NCBI GenBank assembly: GCA_964451605.1
Contig: CAYVJA010000003.1
Location: forward strand, 1-64,000
DNA from: JAQVSH01 sp964451605
GTDB taxonomy: Bacteria > Bacteroidota > Bacteroidia > Bacteroidales > UBA4181
Reading direction: 5' to 3'
DNA: 64,000 nucleotides
A program made the translations under genes and the position numbers. The notes under the pieces were generated by a model that was not told where the DNA came from, did not search any database, and saw only the letters and a program-made list of their open reading frames with translations. How positions within the stretch are numbered: the first letter of the stretch is position 1; the number at the start of each line of letters is the position of its first letter. Positions 52,268 to 61,317 of this stretch are shown piece after piece.

Positions 52268-55014
52268 TTATACCACAACGTTAATAATTCGCTTTGGAAC
52301 TATAATGATTTTCTTCGGTTTTTTTCCTTCGAGCCATTTTGCTGAGAGTTCGTGGCTGAGAACCGCCTGTTCCATATCCGAAACAGCCATATCGAGCGGC
52401 AACTCCAGCATGAACCGTGTCTTCCCGTTGAAGGAAACCGGATAGGAAAACCGGCTCTCCACAAGGTAGGCATCGATGGCTTCGGGGAAAGAAGCTTTCA
52501 GTACTCCTTCCGTGTAACCCAGTGCTTCGTACAACTCCTCGGCAAGATGGGGTGCAAAGGGTGCCAGCAGCCGGACCAACGGATCAAGAATTGCCCGTTT
52601 ATGGCACTTTTCATCCTGCAACTCGTTGAGGCAGATCATAAAAGCACTAACTGCCGTATTGAATGAGAACGATTCAATATCGGATCCGATTTTTTTGATG
52701 GTTTTGTGCAGAATGCGCAACTCTTGTTCGGAGGGCTCCTCATTTGTCAACAGCGAATTGCCGTCGCGATCGAAAAAGAGATTCCAGAAGCGGCGCAGAA
52801 AACGGTGTACCCCCTCAATCCCCGCAGTATCCCAAGGTTTCGACTGTTCGAGCGGCCCGAGAAACATCTCGTACATACGCAATGTGTCGGCGCCGTAGCC
52901 TTCAACCACCTGATCGGGATTCACCACATTGTACATCGACTTCGACATCTTCTCTATAGCCCATCCGCACACATATTTACCCTCTTCCAGAATAAATTCG
53001 GCATCGGCATTCTCGGGGCTCCAGGCGCGGAATTGCTCCAGATTAAGGATATCGTTCTGGACAATATTCACATCAACATGTATCTCGGTTACATCGTAAC
53101 TATCTTTTAATCCGTACGATACATAGGTTTTGGAGCCCTTTATCCGGTATACAAAATTGGACCGGCCCTGGATCATTCCCTGATTTACCAGCTTCTTAAA
53201 GGGCTCATCCTCGCAAGCCACCCCGATATCGAAAAGAAACTTGGTCCAGAACCGGCTGTAAAGGAGGTGGCCTGTGGCATGCTCAGTTCCTCCCACATAG
53301 AGATCGACATTCCGCCAGTACCGGTTCTTTTCGGGATTAATCAGCTGTTGAGTATTATTGGGGTCCATGTAGTGCAGGTAGTAGGCCGACGATCCGGCGA
53401 ATCCGGGCATCGTACTCTGTTCCAGCGGATAACCATTGTAACTCCAGTTTTTTGCTCTGCCCAGCGGGGGTGCCCCCNNNNNNNNNNGACTTCGGGAAGC
53501 ACAATGGGCAGATCCTTTTCGTCGACGGTGTGGGGCAGTCCATCCTTGTAATAGATTGGGAACGGTTCTCCCCAGTAGCGTTGCCGGCTAAAGATGGCAT
53601 CGCGCAGACGATAGTTTACTTTTCGTGTTCCGAGACCCCGTCGCTCCACTTCGTCGATGGCCATCGGGATGGCTTCGGCCACGGTTTTTCCGTTTAGGAA
53701 ACCCGAATTTATCATGATTCCCTCTTTGGCATCGAAACTCTCGTTCGAGATATCGCATCCCTCAACCAGGGGAACAATGGGAAGCGAAAAGTGGCGAGCA
53801 AAAGCGTAGTCGCGCGCATCGTGCGCAGGAACCGCCATAATTGCACCGGTTCCGTATCCGGCCAGTACATAGTCGCTTACCCAGATGGGTACCTCCTCGC
53901 CGGTAAAGGGATTCACGGCATACCCGCCTGTGAAGACTCCGGTAACCGTTTTTGTGTCGGCCTGCCGTTCGCGTTCGTTCCGTTTCTTCACCAACTCCAG
54001 ATAGTTGGCTACTGCCTTTTTCTGATCCGGAGTGGTTACTTTATCGACCCAACTGCTTTCGGGAGCCAGCACCATAAAGGTGACCCCGAAAATGGTATCG
54101 GCACGGGTGGTAAAAATGAGCATCTGTTCGGAGAGTCCCTTTATCGGGAATAGTACCTCGGCTCCCTGCGAGCGGCCAATCCAGTTGCGCTGAATCTCCT
54201 TCAGCGAGTCGGTCCACTCCACGGTATTGAGCCCGTCGAGAAGCCGTTGTGCGTAGGCCGAGATGCGCAGCGACCACTGTTTCATCTCCTTTTGAATTAC
54301 CTCATGGCCACCCCGTACAGAGAGGCCCTCTTTTACTTCATCGTTGGCCAGTACCGTTCCCAGTGCCGGGCACCAGTTTACTTGTGTGTCGGCCAGGTAG
54401 GCCAGACGGTAATCGAGCAGCAGCGTGAGCTGCTCCTGCTCCGACATCCGGTTCCATTCGGCAGCCGAAAAGATCTGTGCACAAGAATGCGCAGCATTCA
54501 CTGAACCATTGCCTTCCCGGGCAAAGCGTTCTGTTAACCGCGAAATGGGTTCGGCCTTGTCAATATCTTTGTTATACCAATGGTGGAACATCTGGATAAA
54601 AGCCCACTGTGTCCATCTGTAATATACCGGTTCGCAGGTTTTTACTTCACGGCTCCAATCGAACGAAAACCCAATCTGGTCCAGCTGTTCACGATACCTT
54701 GCAATGTTCTTTTCGGTGGTTATGGCCGGATGTTGGCCTGTTTGGATAGCATACTGCTCGGCAGGGAGTCCGAAAGCATCGTACCCCATGGGGTGGAGTA
54801 CATTAAAGCCTTTCATCCGTTTATACCGGGCAAAAATATCGGACGCAATATAGCCCAGCGGGTGGCCCACATGCAGACCGGCCCCCGAAGGGTAGGGAAA
54901 CATGTCTAACACATAATATTTTGGGAGCGTATTATCCTCCACCACGCGGTAGGCGTTTTGATTGATCCAGCGGCTTCGCCACTTAGACTCTAACTCTGAA
55001 AATGAATATTCCAT
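52268..55014 (-). CDS. leuS: Leucine--tRNA ligase (interrupted by an assembly gap)
   Basis: LeuRS charges tRNA-Leu and edits mischarged tRNA. The first 509 residues (to 53488) include PYPSGAGLHVGHPLGYIASD with the HIGH-type motif and the editing domain. After ten N (53478-53487) the reading resumes in a different frame as APPLGRAKNWSYNGYPLEQS and continues 402 residues to the stop, including KMSKSMYN. The frame change is an artefact of the fixed N length: the true gap must be 2 modulo 3 and likely codes about eight residues. A -7 element lies at 55049-55056. The next genes follow closely. Confidence 0.94.
53478..53487. other. Assembly gap (10 N) inside leuS
   Basis: The N length shifts the reading frame: PEV at the left of the gap and GAPPLGRA at the right are one protein in different frames. 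Homologues suggest a missing stretch of around 23 bases. Confidence 0.95.
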
Positions 55015-55048
55015 GGATGACTGCGAAATGCTGCGCTATTGAAAAAGG

Positions 55049-55056
55049 CAAAGGTA
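55049..55056 (-). promoter_or_regulatory. -7 promoter element (TACCTTTG) for leuS
   Basis: The minus strand reads TACCTTTG, 34 bases before the leuS ATG. It is back to back with the tRNA-Arg element at 55094-55101. Confidence 0.5.
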
Positions 55057-55093
55057 AAAATAATTCGGCATGTTCAGGTTCGCGAAAAAATGT

Positions 55094-55101
55094 TACTTTT
55101 G
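55094..55101 (+). promoter_or_regulatory. -7 promoter element (TACTTTTG) for tRNA-Arg
   Basis: TACTTTTG matches TAnnTTTG and ends 14 bases before the first base of the tRNA. Confidence 0.5.
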
Positions 55102-55115
55102 CACCGTTTCTCACC

Positions 55116-55189
55116 GGCCGCGTAGTTCAGTTGAATAGAACGTCAGATTCCGGTTCTGAAAGTCACAGGTTTGAGTCCTGTCGCGGTCA
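55116..55189 (+). tRNA. tRNA-Arg (anticodon CCG)
   Basis: The 74-base sequence folds as a cloverleaf: acceptor GGCCGCG with CGCGGTC (one G-U pair), D stem GTTC/GAAC, anticodon stem TCAGA/TCTGA with loop TTCCGGT (anticodon CCG at 55150-55152, reads CGG), and T stem ACAGG/CCTGT. CCA is not encoded. It is followed by a terminator at 55227-55260. Confidence 0.95.
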
Positions 55190-55193
55190 CACA

Positions 55194-55200
55194 TATTGCA
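55194..55200 (+). promoter_or_regulatory. TATTGCA motif, site A
   Basis: TATTGCA lies five bases after the tRNA-Arg and before its terminator. It is one of five intergenic sites sharing this 7-mer in 55.19-57.30 kb. Function here is doubtful because it is in the tRNA 3' trailer. Confidence 0.25.
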
Positions 55201-55226
55201 GAGCCTTCCTGGTTCAAACACCTTTT

Positions 55227-55260
55227 ACGGGACAAAGCATAGCGTTTTGTCCCGTTTTTA
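55227..55260 (+). terminator. Rho-independent terminator after tRNA-Arg
   Basis: ACGGGACAAA (55227-55236) pairs fully with TTTGTCCCGT (55246-55255), with a 9-base loop, followed by a T-rich run. Confidence 0.9.
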
Positions 55261-55353
55261 TTTTTAGATTGGAAATCTTGGGCCGGATCCTGTTCATAAT
55301 TTCTTCGACCTGCTTACCTTTAGGCCGATTCAAGCGTTACGCTCAATTTTCGA

Positions 55354-55367
55354 TATTGCATGCAATA
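55354..55367. promoter_or_regulatory. Candidate operator: 14-bp palindrome TATTGCATGCAATA (site B)
   Basis: This perfect palindrome ends 14 bases before the GH43 ATG. Its half, TATTGCA, also occurs at 56991-56997 (inverted), 57027-57033 and 57293-57299, next to the HTCS gene. A binding site for the HTCS AraC domain or for the XRE protein is plausible. Confidence 0.5.
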
Positions 55368-55381
55368 ATCCTCTCTCTCCC

Positions 55382-56453
55382 ATGAACCGATTCTTAAAAC
55401 CCCAGACCCGCTCTGTTTCTCGTCACTTTTTGTCACTGCTCCTGATCCTCTTTTTTCACCTCTTGTTTTCTGCGCAATCGGTTCAAGCGCAGCAACCCTC
55501 AGTGCAGCAGCGCGGCAGCCGAACCATCTCGGTTCACGATCCCGTTATGGCACTCCATAACGGCACCTACTACCTCTTCTGTACCGGGTTCGGGGTCTCT
55601 GTCTTCTCCTCTGTCGACATGAAAGAGTGGAAACGGGAAAAGAGCGTCTTCGCCGAGCCTCCTGCCTGGGCAGTCGAAGCCGTAAAAGGGTACAATGGCC
55701 ACACCTGGGCTCCCGACATCGCCTTCTTTAACGGCCAATACTACCTCTACTACTCTGTATCTGCCTTCGGGAAAAACACCTCCTGTATCGGGGTAGCCAC
55801 CAACAAAACCCTTGACCCTTCCGATCCCCAATTTCGTTGGGTCGACCACGGTAAACTGATAGAATCAATTCCCGGGAAAACCAATTGGAACGCTATCGAT
55901 CCCAACCTCATTACCGATGCAAAGGGGAATCCCTACCTGGCCTTCGGCTCTTTCTGGGATNNNNNNNNNNCCGGATGCCTTGGCTGTCGACGACGACCTG
56001 GAGCGTATTCCCACCATTGCCTCCCGCAAGTCGAGTTCACGCGAACCCAATCCTCCTGCTGTCGACAACAATCCCGTCGATGCCGGCGGAAATGCGATTG
56101 AGGCTCCTTTCATCTTTAAAAAAGGGCAATACTACTATCTTTTTGCCTCTATCGATTATTGCTGTAAAGGGGTGAACAGTACCTATAAAATGGTGGTTGG
56201 CCGAGCCAAAAAAGTTACCGGGCCCTATCTCGACCGCAGTGGAAAATCGATGGCTACCGGCGGCGGCACCCTTTTGCTCGAAGGAGATGAAAACTGGCAC
56301 GGAGTGGGCCATAACGCTGTAGTGGCAGTAGATGGTACCGATTATCTCATCTTCCACGGTTACGATGCCAACGACAACGGCCGCTCAAAACTGCATATCG
56401 AAAAACTAAGCTGGGATAACAAACAATGGCCGAAAATTGCTGATATGTGGTGA
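55382..56453 (+). CDS. GH43 arabinanase (endo-1,5-alpha-L-arabinosidase-like), interrupted by an assembly gap
   Basis: The enzyme should cut alpha-1,5-linked arabinan outside the cytoplasm. A signal peptide (about 15-36, ending VQA) is followed by the five-bladed GH43 fold: VHDPV with the catalytic Asp53, HTWAPDIAFFNGQYYLYYS, NAIDPNL (Asp173), then FGSFWD at the gap. After ten N (55961-55970) a different frame resumes at PDALAVDDDLERI and includes IEAPFIFKKGQYYYLF with the likely acid Glu, and GHNAV. The two parts code 193 and 160 residues; the gap must be a multiple of three. A palindrome lies before the start and a strong terminator follows. Confidence 0.88.
55961..55970. other. Assembly gap (10 N) inside the GH43 gene
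   Basis: The left part ends in FGSFWD and the right part starts with PDALAV in another frame. GH43 homologues normally have ten to fifteen residues here (beginning GIKL or similar), so the true gap is longer than ten bases. Confidence 0.95.
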
Positions 56454-56489
56454 GAATCAGGCATTGTTTCTAAGCCGAATGAAAATTAT

Positions 56490-56524
56490 AAGGGGCGCTT
56501 CCGGATGGGAAGCGCCCCTTTTTT
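56490..56524 (+). terminator. Rho-independent terminator after the GH43 gene
   Basis: AAGGGGCGCTTCC (56490-56502) pairs with GGGAAGCGCCCCTT (56507-56520) around a short loop, followed by T. It could also slow transcription of the XRE gene arriving from the other side, but the T-run on that strand is weak. Confidence 0.92.
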
Positions 56525-56582
56525 GACACAGGTGACCTGTGCTGATCAAATGCCGGTGCAATTTGCTATCCGGCTGCAACAA

Positions 56583-56876
56583 TTACTCGTTGGTTTTGAA
56601 CAGCTCCTTTTCGGCCAGTCGCAACGCCTTTTTGGCATTTTCTTCACCTTTCAGAATGTTGGTGATTTTTTCTGCCAACCAAAGGGTGAGCAGTTTGTCG
56701 GGATCCATTTGATACATCTCAGCAAGTTTGAGAACCTGCTCTTTCGATGCCTGGCGATCTCCCTTTTCCATAAGACATACAAATGCGGTGTTGGCTTTGA
56801 TAAAAGCCCCGACTTCTCTCTGCGACGTATTGCGGCTTTCGCGTAAACGTCTGATGTGTGTTCTAAATAGGCCCAT
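56583..56876 (-). CDS. XRE-family helix-turn-helix regulator
   Basis: The 97-residue product has an HTH_XRE domain at about 5-60 (RRLRESRNTSQREVGAFIKANTAFVCLMEKG) and a charged helical tail with LAEKITNILKGEENAKKALR. The tail resembles the small regulators that often accompany cytosine methyltransferase genes in Bacteroidota restriction systems, but no such gene is here. It has a complete consensus promoter and lies in an AT-rich stretch between the GH43 and HTCS genes, pointing to a separate, possibly acquired unit. Confidence 0.88.
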   Translation of the reverse strand: MGLFRTHIRRLRESRNTSQREVGAFIKANTAFVCLMEKGDRQASKEQVLKLAEMYQMDPDKLLTLWLAEKITNILKGEENAKKALRLAEKELFKTNE

Positions 56877-56898
56877 AAAAATTGATTTATTTGAGCTC

Positions 56899-56929
56899 CA
56901 AATATATATAATTATTACGGTAATTCAAA
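56899..56929 (-). promoter_or_regulatory. Full Bacteroidota promoter for the XRE gene
   Basis: On the minus strand TTTG (56926-56929) is followed after 19 nt by TATATTTG (56899-56906), 22 bases before the XRE ATG. Confidence 0.8.
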
Positions 56930-56990
56930 CTAGTTGGATTTGGAGGTTTTTGTTGTTAAAAAAGGCACTTGTTTTTAGTTTTTATTAAAA

Positions 56991-56997
56991 TGCAATA
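56991..56997 (-). promoter_or_regulatory. TATTGCA motif, site C
   Basis: TATTGCA on the minus strand, 29 bases before the opposite-facing site D. Upstream of both the XRE and the HTCS genes. Confidence 0.35.
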
Positions 56998-57026
56998 AAT
57001 CAGATAACTATGCTTTTCTTTTTCTG

Positions 57027-57033
57027 TATTGCA
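57027..57033 (+). promoter_or_regulatory. TATTGCA motif, site D
   Basis: TATTGCA on the plus strand; with site C it forms an inverted pair around a 29-base spacer. Confidence 0.35.
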
Positions 57034-57292
57034 TAAATTGAATTCAATAATTTTGGCACTTGTCTATACATTCCAAATGCCGAATTAATTCCGCCAAACT
57101 AATACCTCTTTCCCATTTAATGCCCCATTTTCAACCTTTTCCGACAGCCGTTTCTCCATCCGAAATCCTGTCAAATCCGTCTAAAAATTACCCTATATAA
57201 CAATAGTCCAAATTACTAGCACAATAATCGCCCATACCATTTTACCCCTAACTCGTAGTACCTTACCACAGAATTCAATGAATAAATCCTAA

Positions 57293-57299
57293 TATTGCA
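57293..57299 (+). promoter_or_regulatory. TATTGCA motif, site E
   Basis: TATTGCA 25 bases before the HTCS ATG, overlapping the near-match -7 element TAATATTG. Occupation here could affect HTCS transcription (autoregulation). Confidence 0.35.
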
Positions 57300-57324
57300 C
57301 GATTGCTATCTCATCTTCATTCCC

Positions 57325-60300
57325 ATGCCTTTTCGTTTTCTCGCCTTTTTTCTGATTTTTTCATCACAGGTTACTCTCCTTGCCTCCCCCTTTTCGTTTA
57401 GGCATTATAGGGTAGAGCAGGGGCTGGCCTCGAACGGAGTAAGGGATATTTTGCAAGACCGGAGAGGATTTATCTGGATTGCAACCGATGGAGGGCTCAA
57501 TCGGTTCGATGGTCACGATTTTAAGCGTTTTGCTACGGTTTGGGGCGATACGCTTCTGGCCGAGAACCGTCTGTTTTATTGTCTTTTCGAGGATAGCAGG
57601 GGCAAGTTGTGGGCCGGAAGTGAAGAGGGTCTCTTTTGTTACGACAGTACCCGGGAACAGTTTATTCGATTTGGGGCCTCGGCAGGGAATGATCCTCTTA
57701 TAGATGTTCCTGTCTGGGCGTTGGCCGAGGATGGTAAAGGGCGATTGTGGGTGGGAACCCACGGAAAGGGGGTGTTGAGAGTTTTACCCGACTCTGATCA
57801 GATTGAGCAAGTGTTGTTGCCGGATGGCTATCAGCCGGGTTCCGCCAGAGTGGCATCACTGATTTCCGATAGCCGCGGAACCATTTGGGTAGCTTTTCAA
57901 CGACTCTCAGATCCGCTTCTCTACCTTCCGGCCAATGGAGACAACCTGATACGATTTAAACCTGATCCCGGATATAAGAAACTCGACGGTATTTCTATAT
58001 GCAATCTCTTTGAAGACAGTAACGGGCTCATCTGGATAACCACCTGGGACGACGGTTTGCTTTCACTCGACAGAAATAGCGGAGAGGTTGAGCAGCATCT
58101 TTTTACCAAGGGGGGTGCTGAGATCTCTCACATTCACTCAATAGCCGAGTTGGCTTCGGGCGAACTCCTGATTGGATCCGACTACGGACTGAGCCACTAT
58201 CGGGTACAATCACGAAAACACTCCCTGATCACCCCTGATCCGGCCGATAGCAGGAGTCTCTCCAATCGGTTTGTTTACCCTATCTTCAAAGATCGTGAGG
58301 GGGGTGTCTGGGTAGGTACTTTTTATGGCGGACTCAACTACATGGCTCCCGGAAGCCCGGCTTTCGAACGGTATTTCCCCTCATCGGCACCCTACGCTAT
58401 GCAGGGATATGTAGTGAGTACCTTTTGTGAGGGGTTGGATGGCGAGATATGGGTGGGAACCGACGATGGCGGTTTGCACCAATTTTCTCCTTCTACCCAG
58501 CGGTTTACCCACATCACTCCGTCAAATGCACAGTGGCAGGGAAATGTTCATGCGCTCTGTCTCGATGGAAACACCCTCTGGGTGGGCACCTATACCGATG
58601 GTCTCTTCCAGCTCGACACCCGTCAGGGCCGACTCTCCCCCTTTCGGCCTTCGGGCGGTTATCTTCCCTCAGATCTGAGCAGCGTATATAGTCTCTATAA
58701 AGACAATACCGGCGTATTGTGGGCCGGTACTATGAGCGGAATACACCACTTTGATCCTCAAACAGGCAACTTTGTTCGTAACATGTGGACCGGTACCACG
58801 GTTATGAAGATTCTGCAGGATCCTCTCTCCCGAATCTGGTTCGCCACCCAGGGGCGCGGTCTTTGGATGTACGATAAGAGAGGTGAAACATGGAGTCAGT
58901 TTCACACATCGGCCAGTGACTCCACCACCCTTCCCGGCAATGTAATTAACGACATCTGCTTCGATGCCGGTCGCCGCATGTGGGTGGCCACCGATGGAGG
59001 CCTTTGCTACTTCGACCCTGCGAAAAATCACTTCGTCCGGGTTAGTCTGCCACTCACACACACGGTAGTCTGCGGAGTGGTTGCCGACCGTGGTCTCCTT
59101 TGGCTTACCACCCTTCGGGGGTTGGTGCGCTTCGACCCCGAATCCGGGAAGGGTAAGATTTTTTATCAGAGTCACGGTCTTCAGAGCGATCAGTTTACAA
59201 CCGGAGCTCTTTTCCGTAGCCGTGAAGGGAAAATCTATGCCGGCACCTCCCATGGCTTCAATGCCTTCCACCCCGGGCAGATTCTCGACAATCCGCATGA
59301 AGCCCCGCTGGCGATCACCCAAATCCAACTTTTCAATCGCGAACTGCCTGTTTCGAAAGAGGGGATACTTCGTCAATCGCCCGTCGATCTTCAACACATT
59401 ACCTTTAGCCACCATCAGAATGTCTTTAGTGTGGCTTTCGTAGCGCTCAGCTATGTAAATCCGGAGCGGAACCTGTTTGCCTACAAATTGGAAGGGTTCG
59501 ATAACGAGTGGAGCTATGGTGTCGACCTGCGCAAAGCCACTTATACCAATCTGGCAGCCGGTAATTATACCCTCCGTATCAGAGGAGCCAACAGCGACGG
59601 CGTCTGGAACCAGACCGAACAAACGCTTTCCCTTACCATTCTGCCTCCTTTCTGGCTTTCACCCCTCTTCCTTGTGCTGTACTGGACATTGGGAATTGGC
59701 CTTCTGCTGTTTCTCATCTACTACTTCCACAAACGTTGGGTGACCCGGCAACAGAGAAAGGCCGACGAACTTTTTAAAGCACGCGAAAGTGAACTGCATC
59801 AAACCCGCATGCAATTTTTCACCCACATAGCCCACGAAATCCGCACACCTCTTACCCTCATTCTGGCTCCGATAGAGCAGATGCGAAACCATGCTCGGGG
59901 CATCCCGTCACACATCGAAGAGTCGCTGCAAACCATCGAACGGAACAGCCGTCACCTTCTTTCACTGGCTCAACAGTGGCTTGACTTCCAGAAGGCCGAC
60001 AGCGGCACCTTCCGGATGCATTTTCTCCCTGTTAAACCTGACCAGCTCCTGGTGTCGGTATGCCGGAGATTTGAACCGCTCTTCTCATTGCGAAATATTC
60101 GTTTCGTTATGAACCTGCCCGAAAACCTTCCTCTCGTCAATGCCGATGCCGACGCCCTGGAAAAAATTGTGGGAAATCTGATAGGCAATGCCATAAAATA
60201 TACCGACAACCGGGTAGAACTGACCTGTGTGCATCTCGTTGCTCAACACCGACTCTCTATCAGAGTATCCGATAACGGGAAAGGAGTGCCCGAGGCTGAA

Positions 60301-61317
60301 AGGGAAAAGATATGGAAGCCCTTTTACCAGGTTGCCGGCAGTGACCATTCCGGAGCCGGAATCGGGCTCTCGCTGGTAAAACTACTGGTCGATGCCCACA
60401 AAGGGACTCTTCAAATTTACAACAATAACCCGGGTGCCACTTTCGAAGTGCAACTGCCTCTGGGGGGGTCTCCGGCTGTAGTTAATGACGAAACAAAAAC
60501 AGCGCCATCGGACGAAACAATTGTGGATCTATCCGATTCTCCTGTTATCGATACGGCGATGACGCTTCTCATTGTAGAGGACGACGATGAGATGCGTAAT
60601 TTTCTGGCCGGGGGGTTTGCTACAGAGTGCTCTGTGCTCACCGCCTCTAACGGAGCCGAAGCGCTTTTGTTTCTCGAGAAACAGCTCCCCGATTTAGTGA
60701 TTACCGACATCATGATGCCTGAAATAGATGGCATTACGCTCTGTCGGGAAATTAAGCAGAACGTGCTTTGGTGTCATATTCCGGTGATAGCCCTCACAGC
60801 CAAAACCGATATGGCATCGAAGATTGAGGGGCTGCAGATTGGCGCAGACGCATACATAGAAAAGCCGTTCTCGCCCGCTTTCCTCCGGGCACAAGTGTGG
60901 AATCTCATTGAATCGAGGCGGTTGCTGCGAAAGCGGTTTTCCGAAATGCCTCTTACCCGCCTTTCAGGGGTGGGATCGCATCCTGCCGACAACGAGTTCT
61001 TGTCGAAGGTCGACGCCCTGATAGAGTCGCATATCTCTGATGCCGGTTTTTCCATCGATCAGATGGCCGTTGCCCTTTGCGTGAGCCGTTCGGGTCTCTT
61101 TGCCAAAATCAAACAGATGACCGGCTTTACTCCCAACGATCTCATCCGGATTATGCGGCTGAAACGAGCTGCACAACTTCTCTCCGAGCGTCGCTACCGG
61201 ATTAACGAGGTGGCTCTGCTTGTAGGTTTCAACAGTCCTTCGTACTTTGCAAAGTCGTTCTTTCAACAGTTCAAGACCACTCCGAAAGATTTTGTAAAAC
61301 AGCTCGAAAACCCATGA
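57325..61317 (+). CDS. Hybrid two-component system sensor/regulator (HTCS)
   Basis: The 1330-residue single-chain regulator has a signal peptide (about 1-20). A periplasmic two-domain propeller with repeated GxIWxGTxxGL blades (to about 690), a Y_Y_Y domain and a membrane helix (about 778-802) follow. The cytoplasmic part has HisKA with HEIRTPLTLI (His837), an HATPase domain, a receiver with DIMMPEIDG (Asp1128), and an AraC-type DNA-binding domain at the end. Such proteins sense oligosaccharides and switch on glycan-use genes; the nearby GH43 arabinanase suggests arabino-oligosaccharides. I start at ATG 57325, since the TTG at 57295 adds ten residues before a normal signal peptide. The stop overlaps the HAD gene start (ATGA). 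Confidence 0.95.
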   Translation: MPFRFLAFFLIFSSQVTLLASPFSFRHYRVEQGLASNGVRDILQDRRGFIWIATDGGLNRFDGHDFKRFATVWGDTLLAENRLFYCLFEDSRGKLWAGSEEGLFCYDSTREQFIRFGASAGNDPLIDVPVWALAEDGKGRLWVGTHGKGVLRVLPDSDQIEQVLLPDGYQPGSARVASLISDSRGTIWVAFQRLSDPLLYLPANGDNLIRFKPDPGYKKLDGISICNLFEDSNGLIWITTWDDGLLSLDRNSGEVEQHLFTKGGAEISHIHSIAELASGELLIGSDYGLSHYRVQSRKHSLITPDPADSRSLSNRFVYPIFKDREGGVWVGTFYGGLNYMAPGSPAFERYFPSSAPYAMQGYVVSTFCEGLDGEIWVGTDDGGLHQFSPSTQRFTHITPSNAQWQGNVHALCLDGNTLWVGTYTDGLFQLDTRQGRLSPFRPSGGYLPSDLSSVYSLYKDNTGVLWAGTMSGIHHFDPQTGNFVRNMWTGTTVMKILQDPLSRIWFATQGRGLWMYDKRGETWSQFHTSASDSTTLPGNVINDICFDAGRRMWVATDGGLCYFDPAKNHFVRVSLPLTHTVVCGVVADRGLLWLTTLRGLVRFDPESGKGKIFYQSHGLQSDQFTTGALFRSREGKIYAGTSHGFNAFHPGQILDNPHEAPLAITQIQLFNRELPVSKEGILRQSPVDLQHITFSHHQNVFSVAFVALSYVNPERNLFAYKLEGFDNEWSYGVDLRKATYTNLAAGNYTLRIRGANSDGVWNQTEQTLSLTILPPFWLSPLFLVLYWTLGIGLLLFLIYYFHKRWVTRQQRKADELFKARESELHQTRMQFFTHIAHEIRTPLTLILAPIEQMRNHARGIPSHIEESLQTIERNSRHLLSLAQQWLDFQKADSGTFRMHFLPVKPDQLLVSVCRRFEPLFSLRNIRFVMNLPENLPLVNADADALEKIVGNLIGNAIKYTDNRVELTCVHLVAQHRLSIRVSDNGKGVPEAEREKIWKPFYQVAGSDHSGAGIGLSLVKLLVDAHKGTLQIYNNNPGATFEVQLPLGGSPAVVNDETKTAPSDETIVDLSDSPVIDTAMTLLIVEDDDEMRNFLAGGFATECSVLTASNGAEALLFLEKQLPDLVITDIMMPEIDGITLCREIKQNVLWCHIPVIALTAKTDMASKIEGLQIGADAYIEKPFSPAFLRAQVWNLIESRRLLRKRFSEMPLTRLSGVGSHPADNEFLSKVDALIESHISDAGFSIDQMAVALCVSRSGLFAKIKQMTGFTPNDLIRIMRLKRAAQLLSERRYRINEVALLVGFNSPSYFAKSFFQQFKTTPKDFVKQLENP

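Larger units (their letters stand above)
56877..57324. other. AT-rich intergenic region between the XRE and HTCS genes
   Basis: This 448-base stretch is clearly richer in A and T than the surrounding genes. It holds the XRE promoter (56899-56929), three TATTGCA sites, and a 9-bp direct repeat GGCACTTGT (56964-56972 and 57055-57063). I see no gene in it. The HTCS promoter must lie here; TAATATTG at 57290-57297 is a one-mismatch -7 candidate. Confidence 0.7.

Noticed and set aside
53478..55014. leuS as a pseudogene
   Set aside because: The frame change coincides exactly with the ten N; both halves are intact and the missing part is short.
57054..57072. TGGCAC followed by TTGTCTATAC, like a sigma-54 promoter
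   Set aside because: The GC at -12 is missing at the right spacing, and the same 9-mer GGCACTTGT occurs again at 56964 without any -12 element.
55116..57324. tRNA-Arg as a mobile-element attachment site
   Set aside because: No integrase and no repeat of the tRNA 3' end was found downstream in the window; the tRNA has its own terminator.
58669..59622. A 317-residue open frame on the minus strand
   Set aside because: It lies antisense inside the HTCS propeller gene and shows no domain; the HTCS reading has all expected motifs.
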